Below are positions 1 through 10,980 of a DNA stretch of 64,000 bases, piece after piece (the stretch's first letter is position 1; every line of letters starts with the position of its first letter). This DNA comes from Lantana camara. Taxonomy: Eukaryota; Streptophyta; Magnoliopsida; Lamiales; Verbenaceae. The position numbers and the translations under genes are program-made. The stretch is from contig CM074863.1 in NCBI GenBank assembly GCA_037501455.1, forward strand, positions 8,614,001 through 8,678,000, given 5' to 3'. A model generated the notes under the pieces. That model saw only the letters and a program-made list of their open reading frames with translations. It ran no database searches and was not told the DNA's origin.

Positions 1-2630
1 TTGTACACCCACTTCACGCCTATTGCTTTGTGTCCCTTGGGTAACGTGGTGAGTTGCCACGTGTTGTTCTTCTCGATGGCCTTGATCTCTTCCTCCATCG
101 CATTTCTCCAACTTTTGTCTTGCATTGCCTCCTGGAAGTTTAGTGGTTCTGAATCAGCAAAAAGACAGAATAAGGTGAGATCATCTTGCCTTTCGGTGGC
201 GTCATAGATATCTTGCAAGTCTCTCATGCGTGGTGTCCTTGAGGTGGAACTTTGTGGATCTCCACGATCGTTGGTTCTTGGTGAGGATGGTGGAGTCACG
301 GTCTCTCGTTCAACATCCGCTTGCTTATTTTCATCAATAAAGTAAGGTTGGAGATTGTAATTTCCTTCCCGAGTATTCCACTCCCAAGCACCTTCTTTGT
401 CAAATTGTACATCACGGCTGATGATCGTCTTTTTGTTGCTTGGATTGTATAATTTGTAGCCTTTGGAACTCTCACAATACCCGATGAAGACTAGCCTTGT
501 ACTTTTGTCATCGAGTTTGGTTCTCCTTATGTCTGGTACATGTGTATAAGCCAAACTCCCGAAAACTTTAAGGTGTGAAATTCCTGGCTTTCTTCCACTC
601 CATGCTTCTTGCGGTGTCATTCCCCACACACTTCTTGTTGGAGATCGGTTCATCAGGTACACTGCAGTGGCTACAGCTTCTGCCCAAAATTCTTTTGGCA
701 TATTCTTGCTTTTGAGCATACTCCGAGCCATGTCAAGAACAGTCCTGTTCTTTCTCTCCGCCACTCCGTTTTGTTGGGGCGATCTTGGGACTGTCAAAGG
801 TCGACGGATGCCATTCTCCTTGCAAAACTCCTGAAATTCTCTCGAAGTGAATTCACCACCTCGATCGGATCTCATAGTTTTAATCTCGCGCCCACTTTGC
901 TTCTCCACTAATGCCTTGAATTGCTTGAATACTTTGAATACTTCTGATTTTTCCTTCAAAAAATACACCCATGTTTTTCTAGAAAAATCATCAATAAAGA
1001 GAAGAAAATAATTGCTTTTACCCATGGAGTGTGGCTTGATCGGCCCGCAAACGTCGGTGTGGATGAGATCTAATGGCTTTCGTGCTCTTGAGTTTGACTC
1101 CTTTGGAAAACTTTTTCTGAATTGTTTTCCAAGTAGACATCCTTCGCATAGTTGATCAGGTTGGCTTATGTGGGGCAATCCTCGTACCATTTCTTTCTTT
1201 GATAATAATTCCAATCCGCCAAAATTTAAGTGCCCAAATCTTAGATGCCAAAGCCAAGATGTGTCTTTGACGCAAGCTTTAAGGCATTTGGCCACGTCGG
1301 TTTGAATGTTCAACATAAACATTCTATTTTTTGACATTGGGACTTTGGCAATTAAATTATTCCGATTATCTTTTATTGAAAGACTATAGTTTCTCATTAG
1401 GATATTATAGTCTTTCTCTAAAAGTTGTCCCAAACTTAAGATATTATTTTTCATATTGGGCACGTAGTAAACATTTGAGATGAATTGTTGTTTTCCATTC
1501 TTTAGGCGGATAAGAATGTTACCTTTTCCCTTCACCGGAATCTTTGATTCATCCCCAAAGGAGACGTTGCCATTGACCGTCTCGTCCAATTGCACGAACA
1601 TCTCCCTTTTTCCGCACATGTGGTTGCTAGCTCCCGTGTCGAGGTACCACGTGCTATCTTGATTCTCCACCTTTTCCTTGCATGCTAGCAATAAAGTACC
1701 ATCTTCTCGATTTGACTCTTCCATGTAGTGGACCTTCTCTTCAACTTGGGTCTTCGGTTCCCGGCATTCGTAAGCTCTATGTCCCGGTCTTTGACAATTG
1801 AAGCATCGGAATTGAGATTTTTCTTGTCTCAAGTTACCTCCACCGCGACCACTCGTTGAGCTTCCTCGTCTATCTTGACTACCGTTGTATGAACCTCCTC
1901 TTCCTCGTCCACGACCTCCTCGTACTTGGCCACGACCTCTTCCACGTTGATTTCTCTCATTCTCGAACTTTTCTTCTTTCTCTTTTGTGTTGAGTTGCAT
2001 TTTGAGAAGTTGCTCTTAAATCTCCTCTTGCCTTTTATGCTTTTCTTCATAGGCTTGCAACGATCCCATGAGTTGTTCGATCGTCATCTCCTCCAAATTC
2101 TTTGTTTATTCGTAAGTTACTACGATATGAATGAATTTGGGATCCAAGGATCGTAGTATCTTCTCCATGATTCTCACATCATCTAAGTTTTCTCCGTTCC
2201 TTTTCAATTGATTAGTAATAGATAGAACTCTTGAAAAGTAATCGGAGATGGTCTCACCTTGCTTCATATGCAAAGATTCAAATTCCCCCCTTAATCTTTG
2301 AAGACGAACCTTCTTTACTTGCTCCGCTCCTTGATACGATACTTGGAGTTTCTCCCATGCCTCCTTCGCCGTGGTTGCATTCGACACCTTCTCGAAACCT
2401 TCCTCATCTAAGGCTTGATAGATGAGGTAGAGAGCCTTCTTGTCTCTCATTCGCAAATCTTTTACATCCTTCTCAATTTCGGCATCATCTTTGGGTTCAT
2501 TGTAGCCTTTAGAAACAATGTCCCACACATCTTGTGCTCCTAAGAGAGCCTTCATCCTAATGCTCCAATTGTCATAATTGTTTTTGTTGAGCATAGGAAC
2601 TTGGAAGAGGGCCATTCCACCGCCACTCAT
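1..2630 (-). pseudogene. Copia gag-pol polyprotein, partial, two in-frame stops in gag
   Basis: The frame starts at an ATG at 2630 ([12 protein letters not shown]) and encodes a UBN2/gag-polypeptide domain. It then has two TAA stops in the same frame, at 2108-2106 and 2018-2016. The same frame continues open with a CCHC knuckle (CFNCQRPGHRAYEC, about 1844-1803), an aspartic protease site (WYLDTGASNHM, around 1650-1620), a GAG-pre-integrase segment and the integrase core, including HTDVCGP, MRSDRGGEF and NGVAERKNR (near 770-744). It reaches the reverse transcriptase start (GVKWVY) at the window edge. The lack of frameshifts over about 2.6 kb suggests a fairly recent element inactivated by point mutations. 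Product: capsid protein, protease and integrase of a Copia element. Confidence 0.88.
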
Positions 2631-2660
2631 TTTCTTGAACCTTGGCTCTTGATACCAGTT

Positions 2661-3004
2661 TGTTGAAAGGAGGAGATTATTATTTAGTTGGGAGAGGGGA
2701 TTTTGAAGGAGAGTTTAAGAATTTATTTGAAGAGGAAGAGAGAACTATTTTTTTAGAAGAGGAGAACTTTTCTATAACTCAAGAACTCTTTGTTTTTTTG
2801 GCTTGATTACAAATGAGAGCAACAACTCCTATATATACTAGTTGGGAGAATATTCTAGTGCTCTAATTAATTAAGCTAACTACACAACTCCTAACCACCT
2901 AATTAATTACTTTTCTACACAATTCTACATTAATCACTTTCTAGTCTATTCCACTAATTAAATCTAATTAACTTAATTAAATCAAGTTTAATTACTTTTC
3001 AACA
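2661..3004 (-). repeat. LTR of the left-edge Copia element
   Basis: The 344-bp segment begins TGTTGAAAAG and ends CTTTCAACA on the minus strand, i.e. canonical TG...CA ends with a short inverted repeat. A TATA-like stretch (tatatata, about 2831-2838) lies inside. It is followed on the minus strand, after 3 bases, by a primer-binding site complementary to initiator tRNA-Met (TGGTATCAAGAGCC, 2657-2644). Confidence 0.9.
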
Positions 3005-3344
3005 AATGGAGGAGAATCAACTGTTTGATATTATTGATGCAAGGGTCCTCGAAGAAGCCAGGAGAGAAGAAATTGCAACTATTGCCCAACTAGCCAGAAG
3101 ATGTCTGCACTTGAATGGCAAGAAAAGGCCGACAATGAAGGAAGTTGCAAGCGAGTTAGATGGAATTCAAATTCCAAAAGAAGCTGACACTGTACTTAAT
3201 GGCGTGCAAGTTGACAATCGGAAGCGAGATTATCACTCAATTGAGCTAGTTGAGTATTATGACTCTTCTTCATTCTCCAGAAGCACGTATTTGGATACCA
3301 CCACTTCATTCTCACCAGATCATGAACACCCATTGCTTGATTGA
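3005..3344 (+). pseudogene. Wall-associated-kinase-like gene, 3' fragment
   Basis: The last 112 codons of a WAK-like receptor kinase (from MEENQLFDIIDARV to the terminal HEHPLLD and TGA) match the C-terminal end of the intact gene at 17511-19754 with only about nine amino-acid differences. This covers the kinase C-lobe end and the serine-rich tail. The upstream part is cut off by the LTR ending at 3004 and would lie left of the window, beyond the Copia insertion. The frame is open to the normal stop, so the copy was probably functional before the insertion. It lacks all kinase catalytic motifs here. Confidence 0.9.
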
Positions 3345-3783
3345 TTAGACTCAAACAGTGCTTCAAGAATTCGAGATAAAAAGCTATTTAGCAGTTTATT
3401 TTCAGTTGTGTGCAAGTTACCTTCTAGGAGACATATAGGATCCCTTAATTTTCAATAGTAGAACTGTTGTAACTGTAATATGTGAATCTTCCTGCAGAAT
3501 CTGATTTCTAAGTCCAGTATTTCTGGAAACTAACTTGAATATTTCAAGATTTAGCAAGCTTGAATATTACATAATATAATGTTAGTACTGTTTAAATCAC
3601 AGTATTAATAGATGAATAGGCAACAAAGGAATAATAACTCATATCAAGCACAGAAATATCATGCACCTAACAAACTAGTATAATGGAGATCCAAAGACAA
3701 AAATTCCCCAAAAGAGAGCTCTGCACCAATCTTTTTATAAACTCAAAGCCAAAAACTCGCCATATGCTTCTCATCACGCAGGT
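3005..3783 (+). repeat. Segmental duplication of WAK 3' end and flank (copy A)
   Basis: This block aligns almost base for base with 19416-20180: the coding 3' end, the 3' UTR and about 330 bases of further flank, ending at a shared 'catcacgcaggt'. One small indel is visible, near 3645-3665 against 20055. Because it extends past the likely transcript end, it is a DNA-level duplication rather than a retrocopy. Confidence 0.9.
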
Positions 3784-3812
3784 GCTTCAAGAATGCAAGA
3801 TAAGGCTGTTTA

Positions 3813-4002
3813 TGTTAACGAGAGAAATCAGGGATTTAATGTATTCCAGGATTATAGTATAGGTGTCCTGTAACTACTCTTTCTTTCCTTACATAGCTTA
3901 GGGCTTGCATTATTTAGTTGTACAGGTCTGTGTATGTTTCATACAGTTCTATAGTAATACAGAAAATATTCCCCAATACTATGGCTTTTATAACCTTTAA
4001 CA
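3813..4002 (+). repeat. 5' LTR of Copia element 2
   Basis: 190 bp, TGTTAACGAG...CTTTAACA. It is nearly identical to the 3' LTR and is followed immediately by the tRNA-Met primer-binding site at 4003. Confidence 0.95.
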
Positions 4003-4624
4003 TGGTATCAGAGCGGGTTTCGATCCATTAAATGGATTTGATTCCTTGCTCATCATCTACCGCAGCAATCTCGGCCATGGCCAAAGCAACCGACAGCCAA
4101 ATCAAACACCGCAAGGAGTCTCCAGTAGCAGACTCATCAGTCACCCAGTTAACCAGACTCTCGCGCTCAGATCAGCGACTACTGGAGCCGGAGTCATCAT
4201 CGTGCTACAGTACCAGAAAGCAGTAGTGTGACAGAGGCGGCGGTACCAGCAGCACCGCCATAGCCACTGTCCGAAAGGTAGAAGGAGAAGACGGAGGCAC
4301 CAGCTTCGCGCTTATGGAGCTAGCGGCGAAATCAGAACCGCCGGTCCTCAGTCCAAAGCAGCGGCAACCACCGGCGGCGAGACCAGTGCCGCCGGGGTTT
4401 GAGAATGGATGGAGACCATCGAATTTCAGTTTTATGAAGCAGAACTCGCCCGAGATAAACCCAGCGCCGTCGACCGCCATAAGGACGGGACCTCCGCCGA
4501 CCACCACAAGGAAGGGACCACCGCCGACCGGACAGCGGCTGTCCAATCATTGGGCGGCAACGGCAGGCGGCGTGACGGCAGAGAAGTGGGATGAAGCAGA
4601 AAAATACTCTGATTCAGTCAGAGT
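4003..4624 (+). other. Copia element 2 leader: primer-binding site, then no recognisable gag
   Basis: Where gag should be there is a short GC-rich stretch (about 4240-4590, rich in ccgcc/ggcgg) with only short overlapping frames and no UBN2/gag-polypeptide or CCHC motif. It ends in a perfect hairpin, 9-bp arms atactctga / tcagagtat at 4604-4612 and 4618-4626, that overlaps the ATG used by the pol frame. Immediately downstream (about 4720-4880) are several imperfect copies of 'ttggtccccaaagttt', a motif unlike retroviral coding sequence. I infer loss or replacement of gag. Confidence 0.65.
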
Positions 4625-7600
4625 ATGAACCCAGCGGATGAATGGCGTGAAACGGCAGCACACAAAGATATTAGGGTTGGGGATTTGCAATCCCAACCCT
4701 CTATAAATTATTATTTTCAGTGGGGTCCCCCAGGTTATGATTTCAGTCAATGTGGTCCCCAAAGTTCCGAATCCTTGCAAATTGGTCCCCAAAGTTTGGA
4801 GAAAGTTCAGATTGGTCCCCAAGTTTTTAATTTTTTACAAAATGACCCCCCAAGTTTGGTGGAAACTCAGAATAATTCCCCAAAATGCGGAAGTGCCTAT
4901 ATAACCCAAGGACCCAAGCCAGTCGAGTGGGTCCTTGATTACGGAGCAACGGATACAATGACCTATGACCCAAGTGACTTGATCAGCATGACAAACTCCA
5001 ACAGACCAGGCATCCACACAGCCAACGGGGAACTCTTACCGGTCCAGGGCACCGGAATCATTGCTATCTCCCCGTCTATAACTCTGAGAAATTGTCTCTA
5101 TGTTCCTAATTTGTCCTGCAAACTACTATCTGTTAGTCATATCACTAAGGAATTGAATTGTGCAGTGGTGATTTACTCTGGTTTTTGCCTCTTGCAGGAT
5201 ATTCAGTCGGGGAAAGTGATTGGGCGTGGCACTGAACGTGGGCGGCTTTACTACTTGGATGATGTGATTCAAAACGGTACTGCAGCGCTGGCTCACGGAA
5301 CCGTTGAGAAGCAACAGTGGCTTTGGCATCGTCGGTTAGGTCACCCATCAGCTCACTATCTTCATTTGCTTTTCCCTAGTATTTTTACCTCTAATAGTCA
5401 GTTATCTTGTGAAACGTGCATCCTGGCCAAAAGTCATAGACAGTCATATCAGTATTCTGGAACTCGTGCTAATAAAGTTTTCTCCTTAGTTCACACTGAT
5501 GTTTGGGGTCCTGCACCGTGTACAGGATCACCTTCTGGTTTTCGTTTTTTTGTTCTCTTTATTGATGATTGCTCACGCATGACTTGGCTGTATTTCTTGA
5601 AACAAAAATCAGATGTTGTGTCAAAATTTATCGAGTTCTATAATATGGTACAAACCCAGTTCAACACAAAAATTCGAGTACTTCGGTCAGATAATGGGGG
5701 GGAATACATTAACCACACCTTCAAACAGTTCACTACAGCCAATGGTATAGTCCACCAAACCACTTGTGCCCACACTCCTGAACAGAATGGGGTTGCTGAG
5801 CGAAAAAACAGAATTATCCTTGAGATCACCAGGGCACTTATGTTTGATTCACATGTCCCTAAGTCATTCTGGCCAGAAGCCATAGCCACCTCAGTGTATC
5901 TTCTCAATAGGCTACCCACCAAAATACTTAACCTTCGGACACCTCTCTCTGAACTTTCCCAACATGTGTCAGTACCTACCACGTTAACCCTTCAGCCTCG
6001 CGTGTTTGGTTGCTCTGTGTTTGTACATATCCCCAAACAAGAGTGCACCAAGTTAGATCCTTGTTCAGTTAAGTGTGTTTTTATCGGGTATGGAGTCCAT
6101 CAAAAGGGGTATCGGTGTTACCATCCTTCCACTAGACGTCTATACACCACCATGAATTGTAACTTTCTTGAGTCCGAATTCTTCTACACCTCCCAACTTA
6201 GTGGTCAGGGGGAGCAATCTGTAGATCCCCTAAGTTGGATGCCTCACTCCGTCACTTTGCCAGATCCGGACCCAAAAGAGTCAGTAGGCGGGCCCACCGA
6301 GTAAATATCTCCTGAAGTTCAGTCCTCCACCACGAAGTCCACCCCAGGATCTAACTTACTGAATACTCCTGAGGTAATACTTGATAGTCCCGTTTCTGTT
6401 CATGATGATGTTATTGGTACTACTGACAGTATACAGGGTGAGGAAGTGATACAGGAACAGGGTTTGCAGGAACAGGTGGAGAGTTCTACCTCAGTTACTT
6501 CTTCTCCTATTTCATATGGAGGTCCTAACAGTGCAGGGAACAGTGAAGAGAATAATAAGCAGGGGGAGATAGGACTTGGTACACAGGAGGAAACAGTGAG
6601 GTATGTGTTGCCCCCACGAACAAATAGGGGAATTCCTCCAAAGAGATATGAACCAGAACATACAGGCAGAGCCCCGAAATACCCCCTTGCAAATATAGCA
6701 GCTGGGAGTCTAGCAGCATCAGCCCGGGCCTATACAGCTTCTGTCTACTCAGTCAAAATTCCCAACAAGGTAGAAGAGGCTCTCACAGAAGATAAATGGG
6801 TCCGTGCCATGGAAGTAGAAATGGAAGCACTAGAAAAGAACGGAACGTGGGAAAAGTGCGTACCTCCTCCCGGAAAGAAGGTGGTAGGGTGCCGTTGGGT
6901 CTATACAGTGAAGCATCACGCTGATGGAAGCATTGAGAGGTATAAGGCGAGATTGGTGGCTAAGGGGTACACTCAGACCTACGGAATTGATTATTCAGAA
7001 ACGTTCTCCCCGGTAGCAAAGATAGATACTATTCGAGTACTGTTCTCGATAGCAGCAAATCAGGATTGGGCCCTACATCAATTCGATGTCAAGAATGCGT
7101 TCTTACATGGAGACCTACAAGAAGAGGTGTATATGGAAGCACCTCCGGGTTTTTCTCAGGGATTCAGTAACGGGGAAGTGTGTAAACTCAAGAAAGCACT
7201 GTATGGGTTAAAACAATCTCCCCGGGTTTGGTTTGGAAGGTTCTCAGCAGCAATGAAGAAGTATGGCTACCATCAAAGTAATTCAGATCACACCCTCTTT
7301 ATTAGAAGAAGGGAGGGCCACGTGACGTGCTTGATCATCTATGTTGACGATATGACCATCACAGGAGATGATACAGAAGAAATCTCCAAGTTGAGGGAAA
7401 ACTTGTTCAGGGAATTCGAGATGAAAGATTTGGGACAGCTAAAGTACTTCCTTGGGATAGAGGTACTAAGATCGAAGAAAGGGATCTACATCTCACAGCG
7501 AAAGTTCGTCTTAGATCTACTAGCAGAAACAGGGTTATTGGAATGTAAGCCAGCGGACACTCCAATGGCGGTGAACCACGGATTAAGGAATGTTGAGGGT

Positions 7601-8308
7601 TCAGATGAAGCAGACAGGCTGCAGTACCAACACTTAGTAGGGAAGCTCATTTACTTGTCACATACACGTCCTGATATAGCCTATGCAGTTGGGATATTAA
7701 GCCAGTTCATGCACTAGCCGAAAAAGGAACACATGGATGCCGCAATAAGAGTGTGTCGGTACTTGAAGGGTTGTCCTGGTAGAGGCATTGTGTTCCAGAA
7801 ACATGGCCACTTGAGGATTGAGGCTTATACCGATGCAGATTGGGCAGGTAGCCCAGGAGATCGGAGATTGACATCAGGATACTTTACTCTCGTCGGCGGA
7901 AACCTGGTGACATGGAGGAGAAAGAAGCAGAAGGTAGTGGCACTGTCTAGTGCTGAAGCAGAGTTTAGAGGAATTGCTCGAGGCGTAGCAGAAGTACTTT
8001 GGTTGAGGAAGTTGCTCGGGGAAGTTGGATTCTTGAGTGCGGGAGCATGTAACTTGATGTGTGATAATCGGGCTGCTATTAGTATATCTGAGAACCCAGT
8101 ACAGCACGATCGAACAAAACACGTTGAAGTGGACAGACACTTTATCAAGGAGAAAATCGAAGGAGGAATTATCAAATTGCCATTTGTGAGGTCAGAGGAC
8201 CAACTTGCAGACATACTCACCAAAGCTGTTAATGGGAGGATATTTGGAGAAGTTCTGAGCAAGTTGCACATTGTGGACCCCACTGTACAACTTGAGGGGG
8301 AGTGTTAA
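4625..8308 (+). pseudogene. Copia pol polyprotein, one frame with two stop codons
   Basis: One frame runs from 4625 to the stop ending at 8308, broken only by TAA at 6302-6304 and TAG at 7715-7717; all three open segments are in register. Domains in order are: protease (WVLDYGATDTMT near 4930, with Tyr where Ser/Thr normally follows the catalytic Asp), GAG-pre-integrase (LWHRRLGHPS), integrase core (HTDVWGP, RSDNGGEY, NGVAERKNR), reverse transcriptase (YVDDM near 7341) and RNase H (AYTDADWAGS, LSSAEAEF, CDNRAAIS, RTKHVEVDRHF). Both stops are explained by single C-to-T changes from CAA/CAG glutamine codons, an inference from context. With no gag, mutated protease and stops, it cannot act autonomously as it stands. 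Confidence 0.9.
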
Positions 8309-8492
8309 CGAGAGAAATCAGGGATTTAATGTATTCCAGGATTATAGTATAGGTGTCCTGTAACTACTCTTTCTTTCCTTACATAGCTTAGGGCTTGCAT
8401 TATTTAGTTGTACAGATCTGTGTATGTTTCATACAGTTCTATAGTAATACAGAAAATATTCCCCAATACTATGGCTTTCATAACCTTTAACA
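8303..8492 (+). repeat. 3' LTR of Copia element 2
   Basis: 190 bp, same ends as the 5' LTR, two visible differences. It is preceded by a polypurine tract and followed by the GTTTA target duplication. Confidence 0.95.
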
Positions 8493-8645
8493 GTTTAGCA
8501 GTTTATTTTCAGTTGTTTACAAGTTACTTTCTAGGAGGCAGGTAGATGGAATCACTTTCAAGCTTCAATATTAGAACAACTGGTATCTGTAATATGTGGA
8601 GAACTCCTGCAGAATCTGATTTCTGAGTTCCAGTAGTTTCCGTGT
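8493..8645 (+). repeat. Third copy of the WAK 3' UTR, split by the Copia insertion
   Basis: Joining 3784-3812 to 8493 onward gives a sequence that follows the WAK 3' UTR (gcttcaagaat...gataa...ctgtttagcagtttattttcagttg, then ctgcagaatctgatttct) but is more diverged than copies A and B. It shows that a third, older WAK 3' end lay immediately downstream of copy A. From about 8646 to 8804 I see no further recognisable gene. Confidence 0.8.
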
Positions 8646-8989
8646 TGTCCATTTGTACTTAACAAAAACTGACAACAATATTGACTTGATATTCGTTCAA
8701 ATGAAAAGAAGAAAACAAAGTAAAGCTCTCTTATTGAGCAGCATGCAATGGAGCTTGCAGAGTCGTACGATGACTTCACCTCGCTCTCAGGTAGGTAGCG
8801 TCAGCCTCCATTCATGGTTTGCAGGAACGGCTCCGGAACGGGCGGAACGGAACGGGAACGGCAGTCTCCGTTCCGCTGTTCCGGTATGGAACGGAAATCG
8901 ACCTGGAACGGCGATTTTTTGCATTGAAACGACGTTCCGTGGCGTTAAAGCGGAGGAACGGAACGGAACGGCCAAAAAAGAGATGAAAA

Positions 8990-10980
8990 TGTGTAGTTTA
9001 ATTTGCCGACATACTCAAATTGATCTTTAAACCAATTCTCAAATTCAATTTGTGTTCTGCTGAGATCACCATCTGGATTCAATAAGTAATATGAGTCTAG
9101 AGTAGGGATGGCAATGAGCCGAGCTGGCTCGCGAGCCTGGCGAGCCAGCTCGGGGTTGGCTCGCGCTCTGGTTCGAATACCACGAGCCAAGCCCGAGCCA
9201 TGGCTCGGCTCGTGTCTGTTTCAAGCCAAGCCCGAGCCAGGATATTTCTGTTCGTCGGCTCGCGAGCCAGCTCGCGAACCTTATGTTTTTTTAATATATA
9301 TATATTTATCTTAATATATATAAAAATATACTTATATTGTATAGTTATATTTATATTATAAGAAGAAATAAGTTTTTTGGAAACCCTAACATTGTTACAT
9401 TCTGCCTCTTTCCATTCTCAAAACATCCGCCGCACACACCCTGAGAGCAGCTCTCCATTCTCCAGTCTCCACACCAATCCTCCGCCGCACGCCGCTGCTA
9501 GACCACCGCCGTACGCCGCCGCTAGACCGCCGCCGTACGCCGCCGCTCCCCTCAACTCACCTCTGCAGACGACACCCTTCACTCAAATCCCCAAACGCCA
9601 CCTCGTCTCCACAATCTCCGAGCGACCACACACTCACACACACATCTCCGACCGACCTCAAGCCGCGACACCACCGCAGCCTCCTCGATTTCTTCACTTT
9701 CTGCTCCGTCGGCTGCAAGGTGCCCATAATTCTTGGTTTTTTGTGTTTTTTTAGTAAATTTCAATTGGGTATGATTTTTGTAGATATTTACCATCCCACT
9801 TGTTTTCCCCACTACGACAAGTTGTTAGATAGCAATAGGCAGCATTTGTTTTTTTTCTGTTTCTGAAAAGCAGAGGAATTGGAGTCTGATTCATGCACTG
9901 ACTCACCTTTGATGTGTAATGAGATGATATTTTGATGTGTAAGGTCTGAAATTTTGGTGTCCTGAAATTGATTTTAATGGAATGAAATTGGTGTTTTTAG
10001 GACTGAAATTGTTGTTTAAATGGCTGCAAATTTTTGTTTAATATCCTGAAATTGATGTTTAATGTAATGAGTTTGATGTTTAAAGACTGGACTTGTTGTT
10101 TTAATGGCTGGAAATTTTTGTTTAATGTGCTGAAATTGATGTTTAAGGACTGAAATTGTCGTGTTGATGGACTGAAATCTTTGTTTTTATGAACTTCTGG
10201 AATCTGGGATGAATGTAATACATTTATGTAGTTCTGGGATGAATGTAAAGCAGCAGATTTCCTTTTTTATTTTTTACTCTTTGGCACAATTATAAAAAAA
10301 AAAAAAGAAAAAGGGGGGAAAATTGCAGGCCAGCTTGGTTCGCGAGCCGAGCCGAGCCCTCGCGAGCCAGCCCTCGAGCCAAGCCCGAGCCAGAAAATCC
10401 TGGCTCGCTGGCTCGCGAACCAGGTTCGAAACCCTTCATTTTTCTGCGAGCCCGAGCCCGAACCTTCAAAAATCGCCAAGGCTCGGCTCGGCTCGGCTCG
10501 TTGCCATCCCTAGTCTAGGGGGTCAATCAATGGAAAATCAGGATCATTTGTCTTGACTTGTTCTTGTTTCTGGCAGCATCTGTCAAGTGTTGCAAAAATA
10601 CTAGCAACAGAAGGCATTCGATAAACCTCTTGATTTCTCGGTATTGGCAAATTTTCCCATGGAAGCATCTGCATATAGATGTTGCTCACATTGTCAAATA
10701 GAAACATTATTTTAATAAACCGAAAGATGTATACGGTGATAGAAACTTAATGAACTTAAAAAATCTAATTGGTGAAGCATTCACAAGAACAGAGGAAAAG
10801 TTAAATTATCCTAAATGCCTCTCAATATGCAAGAGAACAGTTTGAATGAGATTTTTAAACCATCTCAAACCCTTGATAGAGCTAACATATGGAGACCAAG
10901 GTGGAAGTAAACCAAAGATGCACCTGCACTTCAGAATCCAGAACCAAAAGGATTGGTTTTCTGTTCATGTATTCAACTTT
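8990..10980 (-). pseudogene. ESP: Captured separase (ESP) fragment, two exons, split by a nested transposon
   Basis: Reading minus, a first exon ends at 10924 with RKPILLVLDSEVQ and a GTGCAT donor. A second begins after an AG at about 10669 with [20 protein letters not shown] and runs through FPLIDPLD to 10521. It then resumes at 9094 with [11 protein letters not shown] and FENWFKDQ, ending at a GTATGT donor near 9020. Removing 9103-10512 plus one target duplication restores the same frame. These motifs belong to the C-terminal protease region of separase, the caspase-fold cysteine protease that cleaves cohesin at anaphase. The catalytic His and Cys segments are not present. It is a fragment, not a gene. 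Identification is from family knowledge of plant separases. Confidence 0.82.
9103..10512. mobile_element. Nested Ac/Ds-like hAT element with GGCTCG subterminal repeats
   Basis: Terminal inverted repeats TAGGGATGGCAA (9103) and TTGCCATCCCTA (ending 10512) are flanked by an 8-bp duplication with one mismatch (GTCTAGAG 9095-9102, GTCTAGGG 10513-10520). Subterminal DNA is dense in GGCTCG/CGAGCC on both sides (9118-9290, 10330-10500). The interior has a GC-rich segment (9400-9720) with three copies of a ccgccgtacgccgccgctag-like unit. That segment looks like the leader of a plant gene. It is followed by about 40-bp AT-rich degenerate repeats (tgaaattgatgtttaa) at 9940-10190. No transposase frame. 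Confidence 0.88.

Larger units (their letters stand above)
1..3004 (-). mobile_element. Ty1/Copia LTR retrotransposon, 5' part (truncated by window edge)
   Basis: Read on the minus strand this is, in order: one LTR (3004 to 2661), a primer-binding site, gag, CCHC zinc knuckle, protease, integrase and the very start of reverse transcriptase, which leaves the window at base 1. The order protease-integrase-RT is the Copia order. The right boundary abuts a wall-associated-kinase coding sequence at 3005, so the element inserted into that gene copy. The second LTR and left target-site duplication are outside the window, so insertion age cannot be judged from LTR divergence. Confidence 0.93.
3813..8492 (+). 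mobile_element. Complete Copia element with 190-bp LTRs, gag-less
   Basis: Two LTRs (3813-4002 and 8303-8492) flank protease, integrase, reverse transcriptase and RNase H in Copia order. A perfect 5-bp target duplication GTTTA lies at 3808-3812 and 8493-8497. A primer-binding site (tggtatcagagc) starts directly at 4003 and a polypurine tract (ttgagggggag) ends at 8302. The LTRs differ at only two visible positions (the G/A in tacaG/Atctg and the T/C in ggcttt T/C a), so insertion is recent. It landed in a third copy of the WAK 3' UTR. Confidence 0.96.

Noticed and set aside
1..1662. Plus-strand open frames of 60-100 codons
   Set aside because: They are shadows of the minus-strand Copia pol frame, which has the full set of domain motifs.
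4205..4628. Overlapping Pro/Gly-rich frames on both strands
   Set aside because: Products of GC-rich low-complexity DNA; no conserved motif, and frames overlap in all registers.
9377..9754. 125-codon Pro/Ala/His-rich frame in the inner hAT element
   Set aside because: Composition follows the ccgccg repeats and the text resembles an untranslated leader; no domain recognised.
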